From Amyelois transitella (taxonomy: Eukaryota; Arthropoda; Insecta; Lepidoptera; Pyralidae): a DNA stretch of 64,000 nt. The notes beneath the pieces are model-generated. The model saw only the letters and a program-made list of their open reading frames with translations, was not told where the DNA came from and ran no database searches. Positions 46,638 through 58,600 of this stretch are shown one piece after another. Made by a program: the position numbers and the translations under genes. The DNA is taken from positions 4,712,001 through 4,776,000 of the forward strand of contig NC_083531.1 of NCBI RefSeq assembly GCF_032362555.1, in the 5' to 3' direction. The stretch's first letter is position 1; each line of letters opens with the position of its first letter.

Positions 46638-49600
46638 CACGTCTATATCCCTTGTGGTATAATAAATCAATAAAAATAAATAAATATATATATATATATA
46701 ATCACGTCTATGTATATCCCTTGTGGTAGAGGTAGAGGTAGTCTCTGCCTACCCCTCCGGGAAAGAGGCGTGATTGTTATGTATGTATGTATGTATCCCT
46801 TGACCCGTGTGGTTCCCGGCACCATTAGAAAAAAGAATAGGACCACTCCATCTCTTTCCTATGGATGTCGTAAAAGGCAACTAAGGGATAGGCTTACAAA
46901 CTTGGGATCATTATTTTAGGTGACAGACTAACAACCTGTCAATATCTCAATTCTATCATTAAGCCAAACAGCTGAACGTGGCCTATCAGTCTTTTCAAGA
47001 CTGCTGGCTCTGTCTACCCCGCAAGGGATATAGACGTGACCATATGTATGTAATATCTTACGTGAGAGCGTGCGGCGGCAACAAATAACATCGACTCAGA
47101 GCCAAATGTTCGAGACGAGAGAGCTTCTGAAAAAAAAAAACAATAAAATAAATATATACGGGACAAATTACACAGATTGAGTTAGCCTCGAAGTGAGTTC
47201 GAGACTTGTGTTACGAGATACTAACTCAACGATACTATATTTTATAATAAATACTTATATAGATAAACATCCAAGACCCAGGCCGATCAGAAAAAGTTCG
47301 TTTCTCATCATGCCCTGGCCGGGATTCGAACCCGGGACCTCCGGTGTCACAGACAACCGCACTACCGCTGCGCCACAGAGGCCGTCTGTATGTATGTATC
47401 TATAATTGACTTGAAACCGAGCTTGCATGAAGAGAGTTATGAATGTGGATGAAGCGAAGGAAGTGTGCAGAGATCGTGGCAAGTGGAAAGAGGTAGTCTC
47501 CGCCTACCCCTCCGGGAGAGAGACTTGATTTTATGTATGTATGTATGTAACGCTTTTAAATACCTAGTAAGTCACTAGTTCTATAATATGAACCTGCCCC
47601 GGACATAGGATAGGACGAAAATTGTAAAAATCAATTAAGTACTAGGCTCATAAACTTGGGATTCCTCTTCTAGGCGATGGGCTAGCTACGTCTATATAGC
47701 TTGCGGGGTAGACAGAGCCAACTGTCTTGAAAAGACTGATAGGCCACGTTTAGCTGTTCTGCTCAAAGATAGAATTGAGATTCAAATAGCGACAGGTTGC
47801 TAGCCCATCGCGCCTAAAAAAGAAATCCCAATTTTGTAAGCCTATCCCTTAATCGCCTTTTACGACATCCATGTGAAAGAGACGGGAGTGGTCCTATTCT
47901 CTTTTTGTATAGGTGCTCGGGAACCACACGACACTACGGCATTTTGAAACTACGCCGCTTCTTCTACACATGCGCTTTGGAAGCGGTAGTAGTTATAATT
48001 AGATTTAAGTTATGTGACGTCAATAAGTGATACCTTGTATCCAATTTTGAAAATAAATCTATTTTTAATGTAGACAATGTGCATTCGTCCATGATTTAGA
48101 TTTAAGAGATCTATATTTGTATATTGACGTCCGATGAAAGAGCTGCAGTGTAGTTTGTTCCGCCGCTTCTTCTACACATGCGCTTCGGAAGCGGCAGTAG
48201 TTATAATTAGATTTAAGTTATGTGACGTCAATAAGTGATACCTTGTATCCAATTTTGAAAATAAATCTATTCTATACCTACCCTACCATGCCTAAAATTA
48301 AAAAAAAGAGAGAGTTATGTTACCTGCACGCTCTGAACAGCCTCAACGCCCAACTGAGAGCAATCTGACAAATCCAATTCTAATAAATGCGGACACCGCT
48401 CTACGAGTTTACTCAGCACTGTAACAAAGAGATGTTAATAGATATTATAAAATATAATATATGCACATTGTGAGTAAAAAGTACATACATAAATACATAT
48501 GGTCACGTCTATGTCCCTTGCGGGGTAGACAGAGCCAACAGTCTTGAAAAGACTGATAGGCCACGTTCACCTTTGGCTTAATGATGGAGACTTGAGATTG
48601 ATTTGTTGTTTGTTTGTTTGAACGCGCTAATCTCAGGGACTACTGGTTCGAATTGAAAAATTCTGAATTGCGTTGAATAGACTATTTATCGAGGAAGGCT
48701 TTAGGCTATATAACATCACGCTGCAACTATAAGGAGCAATATATATATATATATATACTCACTGTGTGTGCCGTGTGGTTCCCGTCACCAATACAAAAAT
48801 AATAGGACCACTCCATCTCTTTCCCATGGATGTCGTAAAAGGCGACTAAGGGGTAGGCATATAAACTTGGAACTCTAATTCCGGTCGACGGGCCAGCAAC
48901 CTGTCACTATTTGAATCTCAATTCCATCATCAAGCCAAACAGCTGAACGCGACCCATCCATCAGTCTTTTCAAGACCGTCGTCTCTGAATGCCCCGCACG
49001 GGACACAGACGTGACCATACAAATATAAATAGATATACTCACTGTCGCTGGTCATGATCCTAGCGCCCCCCACATTGAGCCGGGTGACGTGGGGGGGCAG
49101 TGACGTCACCAACACCTCCAGAGCGCTCTCCGAGAGGCCGCTCCACGATATGTTCAGGGATTGCAAGCTGGAAATTGAAGAGATAAAAACTTACATACAT
49201 ACATACATAAAAATCCTACTACTATTATAAAGGCGAAAGTTTGTATGGATGTATGGATGTTTGTTACTCTTTCACGCAAAAACTACTGAACCGATTACCA
49301 TGAAATTTGGTATGTAGGTAGCTGAAGACCCAGAATAACACATAGGCTACTTTTTATCCCAGAGTTCCCGCGGGATTGATAGGGTTTCCATGCGGACGAA
49401 GTCGCGGGCGGCCTCTAGTAGCAAATAAAAATATAGCTGGTAATTTGAATAGATCAATCCTACATATGTATGTATATAAAAATAAGCCTCCAGTAAATCT
49501 TGCCAAGTCGAGCAAAAAAAAAAAAAGCGGCACGGCCATACCATCCTTTTATCGAAGCAATTCAGGCTATTTTCGATTAATTTGTTCCAAGTGGATCAAA

Positions 49601-52600
49601 GTGATTGTTTAAAACGTAAAATATTTTTAATACATACATACATTCATATGGTCACGTATATATCCCTTGCGGGGTAGACAGAATATTTTTAATATTGCAA
49701 TGATAATAACTAAATGCAATAACTTAAGGCAGAACATCATTTAAGTGGAGACTAAATAGATTGACCGACTTGTTATAACATGGATCTCACGACTTTTTAC
49801 GGTAGAAAAACTTAGGTGCGAGACTTGGGCTTTTTTACATGATGTTTTTGATGGCATAATAATTTCCATGGCGTGGCCATTCAGTCTTTTCAAGACTGTT
49901 GGCTCTGTCTACCCCGCAAGGGATATAGACGTGATCATATGTATGTATGTATGTATGTAATAATTTCCACTCACAGCTGACACCCCTCCAAGATGGCTTT
50001 CAGTCCATCGGCGGTGATGCCTTGGCACATCGCCAAATTTAATGTTTCCAAGTTCTTGCATTTGCCTGTAACAAAAAAAAAATAAGATTATATATATATT
50101 TTTTTTTTTATGGCAATTTTTCATGAAAACATTTGCCATTGGGAAATGAGACGTGTTTACATAATAACAAATTTTCACAGGTAACAAAAGTCAACTCAGT
50201 AATGGGACAAAATACTGTATACGTACGTAAATACATATGGTCACGTCTATATCCCTTGCGGGGTAGACAGAGCTAACAGATACAATATACATACATACAT
50301 ACGGTCACGTCTATATCCCTTGTGGGGTAGACAGAGCTAACAGATACAATATACATACATACATACGGTCACGTCTATATCCCTTGCGGGGTAGACAGAG
50401 CTAACAGATACAATATACATACATACATACGGTCACGTCTATATCCCTTGCGGGGTAGACAGAGCTAACAGATACAATATACATACATACATACGGTCAC
50501 GTCTATATCCCTTGCGGGGTAGACAGAGCTAACAGATACAATATGCATACATACATACGGTCACGTCTATATCCCTTGCGGGGTAGACAGAGCTAACAGA
50601 TACAATATACATACATACATACGGTCACGTCTATATCCCTTGCGGGGTAGACAGAGCTAACAGATACAATATACATACATACATACATACGGTCACGTCT
50701 ATATCCCTTGCGGGGTAGACAGAGCTAACAGATACAATATACATACATACATACGGTCACGTCTATATCCCTTGCGGGGTAGACAGAGCTAACAGATACA
50801 ATATACATACATACATACGGTCACGTCTATATCCCTTGCGGGGTAGACAGAGCTAACAGATACAAAATACATACATACATACGGTCACGTCTATATCCCT
50901 TGCGGGGTAGACAGAGCTAACAGATACAATATACATACATACATACGGTCACGTCTATGTCCCTTGCGGGGTAGACAGAGCTAACAGATACAATATACAT
51001 ACATACATACATACGGTCACGTCTATATCCCTTGCGGGGTAGACATAGCCAACATATACAATATACATACATACATACGGTCACGTCTATATCACTTGCG
51101 GGGTAGACAGAGCTAACAGATACAATATACATACATACATACGGTCACGTCTATATCCCTTGCGGGGTAGACAGAGCTAACAGATACAATATACATACAT
51201 ACATACGGTCACGTCTATATCCCTTGCGGGGTAGACAGAGCTAACAGATACAAAATACATACATACATACGGTCACGTCTATATCCCTTGCGGGGTAGAC
51301 AGAGCTAACAGATACAATATACATACATACATACGGTCACGTCTATATCCCTTGCGGGGTAGACAGAGCTAACAGATACAATATACATACATACATACGT
51401 TCACGTCTATATCCCTTGCGGGGTAGACAGAGCTAACAGATACAATATACATACATACATACGGTCACTTCTATATCACTTCCGGGGTAGACAGAGCCTA
51501 CAGATGCAATGTAACATACATACATATAGTCACGTCTATATCCCTTGCGGGGTAGACAGAGCCAACAGATACAATATAACTTACCAACTAACAGACACTG
51601 CGTATCGCCAAGTGCGACATTTTCCAAACTCAACCTCCTTAGAGCCGGACACCTCTCCAGCAAACAGCTAAGCGTGTGTCGGTCCACCGTGCTCATGCTG
51701 AGGTCCAGGAATTGAATCCGGGACGCGATCGGTGGCGTAGTTGGGTGCCATTCGCCTATCTATTGGATGTTAAAAAAGTTAGTTAGGTAATCTATACTTA
51801 TTTGTCGCTCAAGAGAAGAATCCCAAGTTTATAGGGCTTTCCCTTAGTCGCCTTTTACGACATCCATGGGAAATAGTTGGGAGTGGTCCTATTCTTTCTT
51901 TTCTAATGGTGCCGGGAATCACACGGCACGGCACCAAATTATATAATGTCTCGTAATATTATAAAGCTGAAGAGTTTGTTTGTTTGAACGCGCTAATCTC
52001 AGGAACTACTGGTTCGAATTGAAAAATTCTTTTTGCGTTGAATAGACCATTTATCGAGGAAGGCTTTAGGCTATATAACATCACGCTGCAACTATAAGGA
52101 GCAAAAAAATAATGGAGAATGTGAAAAACAAAAACCGGTTAAATTTATTCACCCTTGAGGGCTTCAATGATGCCCAAAACAACTAATCCACGCGGACATC
52201 AAGTAGAAGAAGCGGCGGGCGGAACAAACTACACTGCAGCATTTTCACCGGACGTCAATATACAGAATATAGATCTCTTAAATCGTGGACGAATGCACAT
52301 TGTCTACATTATAAAAACATGAATCAATGTAATGCAAGGCAGTTAGAACAACGATAGATCGATGCGACCGGGACTAAAGCCGGGAGGAACAAGTGTGGTT
52401 AGTGAATCCACTATCTATAGGTCAAACTATTATCGAAGACTAGCTGTGCCCGCGACTTCGTCCGCGTGAAATTGTTATTTTGGGCATCATTGAAGCCCTC
52501 GAGGATGAATAATTTTCCCCGTTCTTTTTTTTCATATACATATATACATATGGTCACGCCTATATCCCATGCGGGGTAGACAGAGCCAACAATCCTGCCG

Positions 52601-55600
52601 ATAGGCCACGTTCAGCTATTTGGCTTAATGACAGAATTGAGATACAAACAGTGACAGGTTGCTAGCCCATCGCCTAAAAAAGAATCCCAAGTTTGTAAGC
52701 CTATCCCTTAGTCGCCTTCTACGACATCCATGGGAAAGAGATGGAGTGGTACTATTCTTTTTTTTATTGGTGCCGGGAACCACACGGCACTTTTTTTTTT
52801 TTTTCAAATTTTCCATTATTTCTTCGCTCTTAAAAGTAAGTGTGATGTAAACAAATACTCACTTCAGAGTTAGCTAGCCTGATTACGCTGGGTTTTCTCG
52901 CTAGTATCCTCTCTAACGCGTTTCTGGCTAGAGATTTGTTTCCTAAATCCAAACGTTGCCATAGCGTTTCATCGCACGCTACCCTGTACCATCTGAAAAG
53001 ATAATAAATAACTTATATATATATATATATATATATTAATATTAAGAAGCTGAAGAGTTTGTTTGAAAAGAATTTTTCAATTTGATCCCGTAGTTCCTGA
53101 GATTAGCGCAATCTCAAGAACTACTGGTTCGAATTGAAAAATTATTTTTGCGTTGAATAGACCATTTATCGAGGAAGGCTTTAGGCTATATAACATCACG
53201 CTGCAACTATAAAGATCAAAGAAATAATGGAAAAAGTAAAAAAAAATGGGGAAAATTGTTCATCCTTGAGGGTTTCAATGATGCCCAAAATAACGTTATT
53301 CCTAGCGGACGAAGTCACGGGCACAGCTAGTTGTATATATAACTTTTATACTTATAACGGGAGCCGTGTGGCTCCCGGCACTAATAGAAATAAAAAAACA
53401 GGACCACTTCATTTCTTTCCCATGGATGTCGTAAAAGGCGACTAAGGGACAGGCTTATAAACTTGGAACCTGTCACTGGGATTCCTCTTTAAGCCGATGG
53501 GCTAGCAACCTGTCACTATTTGAATTTAAATTCATATAGTGACAGACATCATGACGACATACAGCTGAACGTGGCTTTTCTGTGTTTTCGTGACTGCTGG
53601 CTACGTCTACCTCGCAAGGGATATAGACGTAATTATATGAGGTATCCGGTTGACCGAGCTTTGCTCGGTCTTCCAGAGATGGCGCTGATATAGTTTTTAT
53701 CGATGGCGATCTTGGGCACCGAGCTTTTCTCGAACCTAGGACCTTGATAAATCGATTCCTTGAGCCGAAAAGCGCCTAATCTGTAACTTTCATGAAAATC
53801 GTTGGCGCCGTTTCCGAGATCCTGATTATATATATACAAGAATTGCTCGTTTAAATATATTAGATAGATGAATGTATATATCTCACCTCTTACAGACCAA
53901 CATACAATTGGACAGCGTCAATTTCGGCAGCCATCGGAACACGCTGAGCATCATCTCGTCAGACAGCGCGGCGAACGAGTCTACCCCGTCGGGGGCGGAC
54001 TGAGACAGCCGGGAGATTATCTGTTCCTCTTCGACGCCTAACGCTGAAACATACATACATACATACATGGGCCTACTGGAAGAAATTTCTCTATAATATA
54101 ATATATATGTATATATATACATATATCACTACATAGTATAAAACAAAGTCGCTATTTTAGTCTGTTCGTCTGTATGCTTAAATCTTTAAAATTACGCAAC
54201 GGATTTTGATGCGGTTTTTTGTAACAGGTAGAGTGATTCAAGAGGAAGGTTTTTATGTATAATAACATTTATAATTTTGCACCCGTGCGAAGCCGGGGCG
54301 GGTCGCTAGTAATATATATATATAAGTCGTGAAGTTTTCTTACTATAGAAAAAATTGAACTGCGTGTTATGATTAAATAGACGCTAATTAAAATAATAAA
54401 TAAATAAAATTTTTTTTTTAAATTATTGATTTAATATTTATCTTTAAAAAAAAAATAGTTTCCGGCACCAATACAAAAAAGAATAGGACCACTCCCATCT
54501 CTTTCCCATGGATGTCGTAAGAGGCGATTAAGGGATAGGCTTACAAACTTGGGATTCTTTCTTAGTCGATGGGCTAGCGACCTGTCACTATTTGAATCTC
54601 AATTCTATCGTTGAGCCAAATAGCTGAACGTGGCCATTCAGTCTTTTCAAGACTATTGGCTCTGTCTAGCCCAGAATGGATATAGACGTGACCATATGTA
54701 TGTATGTAGATTTATTTTCAAAGAAGATGGTAGTTACAGGAATAGAAAAGGGTATGTTAAGATGGTTCGGTCATGTGGAGAGGATGAATGAAAGCAGGTT
54801 GAATAAGCAGATATACAAGGAGAGTGTGGAGGGAAAGGTCGGAGTGGGAAGACCTAGACGAACGTATCTTGATCAAATTAAGGACGTCCTGGTCAGGTCA
54901 AGAGTGCCCGAAACCGCCGAGCTTGCATGAAGAGAGTTATGAATGTGGATGAAGCGAAGGAAGTATGCAGAGATCGTGGCAAGTGGAAAGAGGTAGTCTC
55001 TGCCTAAGGGATTAGCTTATTAACTTGAGATAGGTGATGGGCAAGCAACCTGTCACTATTTGAATCTCAATTCTATAATTACACCAAACAGCTGAACATG
55101 GCCTGTCTTTTCAAGACTGTTGGCTCTGTCTCCCCGCAAGGGTATAGACGTGATTATTGTATGTATGTATGTAAGGGTATAGACGTGATTATTGTATGTA
55201 TGTAAGGGTATAGAGGTGATTATTGTATGTATGTAAGGGTATAGAGGTGATTATTGTATGTATGTAAGGGTATAGAGGTGATTATTGTATGTATGTAAGG
55301 GTATAGACGTGATTATTGTATGTATGTAAGGGTATAGACGTGATTATTGTATGTATCAAAGGGTATAGACGTGATTATTGCATGTATGTAAGGGTATTGA
55401 CGTGATTATTGTATGTATGTTAGGGTATAGACGTGATTATTGCATGTATGTAAGGGTATTGACGTGATTATTGTATGTATGCAAGGGTATAGACGTGATT
55501 ATTGTATGTATCAAAGGGTATAGACGTGATTATTGTATGTATGTAAGGGTATAGACGTGATTATTGTATGTATGTAAGGGTATAGAGGTGATTATTGTAT

Positions 55601-58600
55601 GTATGTAAGGGTATAAACGTGATTATTGTATGTATCAAAGGGTATAGACGTGATTATTGTATGTATGTAAGGGTATAAACGTGATTATTGTATGTATCAA
55701 AGGGTATAAACGTGATTATTGTATGTATGTAAGGGTATAGACGTGATTATTGTATGTATGTAAGGGTATAGAGGTGATTATTGTATGTATGTAAGGGTAT
55801 AAACGTGATTATTGTATGTATCAAAGGGTATAGACGTGATTATTGTATGTATGTAAGGGTATAGACGTGATTATTGTATGTATGTAAGGGTATAGAGGTG
55901 ATTATTGTATGTATGTAAGGGTATAAACGTGATTTCAAAGGGTATAGACGTGATTATTGTATGTATGTAAGGGTATAGACGTGATTATTGTATGTATGTA
56001 AGGGTATAGACGTGATTATTGCATGTATGTAAGGGTATAGACGTGATTATTGTATGTATGTTAGGGTATAGACGTGATTATTGTATGTATGTAAGGGTAT
56101 AGACGTGATTATTGTATGTATGCAAGGGTATAGACGTGATTATTGTATGTATCAAAGGGTATAGACGTGATTATTGTATGTATGTAAGGGTATAGACGTG
56201 ATTATTGTATGTATGTAAGGGTATAGACGTGATTATTGTATGTATGTAAGGGTATAGACGTGATTATTGTATGTATGTAAGGGTATAGACGTGATTATTG
56301 TATGTATGTAAGGGTATAGACGTGATTATTGTATGTATGTTAGGGTATAGACGTGATTATTGTATGTATGTAAGGGTATAGACGAGATTATTGTATGTAT
56401 GTAAGGGTATAGACGTGATTATTGTATGTATGTAAGGGTATAGACGTTATTATTGTATGTATGTATGTAATATTAAAAGCACACTCACACACAGCCTGCC
56501 TCGGCTCCCCGCCGCGCCCCCCGCTGTAGCGGCCCACGCACTGCGCCAGCGGCGTCTCCTCGTCCACGAGGTAGCCCTCCACCAGGGATGTCTCCAACTC
56601 CGTCTGCTGGAGTGCCGCTGGGACAATGAGACTACAATTGTAACTACGTGTTGAGAGAATATAAAATGTAAATAATAAATATATATATATATAATTTTAC
56701 TTCACGTTGTTTGGCATTATAATGTTTATGTACTCAATATGTAGTACATACATACATACATAAAATCACGCCTTTTTCCCGGTGGGGTAGGCAGAGACCA
56801 CATCATTCCACTCGCCATAATCTCTGCATAATAATTACAATAATTTGCATGCTATAATAATTAATGGATGACCGGGAGGAAATATTTTTGTTTTACACCT
56901 TTTGTAAAACCTAGTCAAAAGCAAATAAATATTCTATTCTATTCTGCATACTTCCTTCGCTTCATCCACATTTATAACTTTCTTCTGTGGTTCTTGGACT
57001 GGGTCTTGGATGTTTATCTATATAAGTATTTATTATAAAATATAGCATCGTTGAGTTAGTATCTCGTAACACAAGTCTCGAACTTACTTCGAGACTAACT
57101 CAATCCGTGTAATTTGTCCCGTATTTTATTAATTTACTAGCTGAAACGTTGTTTTGCCATATAAATAATTATTAAGTAATTTTTAGTTAAAAAAAAATGT
57201 TAAAGGTGGACAACCCTTATCACTTAGGGGTAAGAAAAATAGATGTCGGCCGATTCTCAAACCTACTCAATATGCTCACAAAATTTCATGACAATCGGTC
57301 TAGCCGTTTCGGAGGAGCACGGTAACGAACATTGTGACACGAGAATATTATATATAAGAAGATTTATAACTAATATTTATTTACTTATTAACTCAGAAAC
57401 TAACCTTGTTACACGAGAATTTTATTATAAGATGTGAATGTATGTATTTAGTGGATAATAAACTCACCCTTCTCCAAACTCCTAGGGCTCTTAGCCTTAG
57501 AAGGGCCCGGGCTAGGGCTGCACTTTACCCTGGATTTGGGGCTCTTGGGACTGAACCTGGACCTCGGAGACGTTACACAGTTCACATTGGGATTCATGTT
57601 TTCAATGTCATGTTTCCTCTTCAGCGTTTTGTGGTGCTGTTGGTAAAATATTGTTAATTTTAATCATTCATATAGTCACGTCTATATCAGTTGCGGGGTA
57701 GACAGAGACAACAGCCTTGAAGAGCCACGTTCAGCTGTTTGGCTTTATGATAGAATTGAGATTCAAATAGTGACAGGTTGCTAGCCCATCGCCTAAAATA
57801 AGAATCCCAAGCTTATAAGCCTATCCCTTAGTCGCCTCTTACGACATCCATGGGAAATGAGATGGAGTGGTCCTATTCTTTTTTATTGGTGCCGGGAACC
57901 ACATGGCATTAATTTAATGTTTAATAAAACCCTGAAACATACATACATACATATAATCACATCTATATCCCTTGCGGGGTAGACAGAGCCAACAGTTTTG
58001 AAGACTGATTAGCCACACTCAGCTGTTTGGCTTAATGTTAGAACTGACATTCAAATAGTGACAGATTGCTAGCCCATTACCTAAAAGAGGAATTCCAAGT
58101 CCTTCCTTAAGTTCCTTAGATGGGCTAGCCACCTGTCACTGTTTGAATCTCAATTCTATCATCACTAAGCCAAACAGCTGAACATGGCCTATCAGTATTA
58201 GCAAGGGATATAAATGAGATTTTATGTATGTATGTTTATTCTGTACAGATTTTGAACAAACAGGTCTAAGAACGCTTGCCTGTAAATAACCTTTCATACA
58301 TACATAAAATCACGCCTCTTTCAAAAGCTTTCAATGGGAAGAAAATAAAAACTTAATTTAATTAGGTTCATCTGTTTGTTTTCTTCTATGGTGTCAAAGA
58401 CAGACTGACAAGTCAAACCCATGACACCCCTCTATTTTCGTCAGGGGTTAGAATAGAATAAACTTATTTTCAAAATTGGATACAAGGTATCACTTATTGA
58501 CGTCACATCACTTAAATCTAATTATAACGACCACCTCTTCCAAAACGCTTGTGCAGAAGAAGTGGCAGAACAAACTACACAGCAGCATTTTCACCGGATG

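Noticed and set aside
50230-51575. Regular repeat array resembling a CRISPR
   Set aside because: Units are tandem without unique spacers, derive from a SINE tail, and lie in an intron of an animal gene. The same applies to the 31-bp array at 55140-56465.
56457-56654. Plus-strand frame over SKP2 exon 5
   Set aside because: Antisense of a GC-rich coding exon; the minus strand has correct splice sites and phases.
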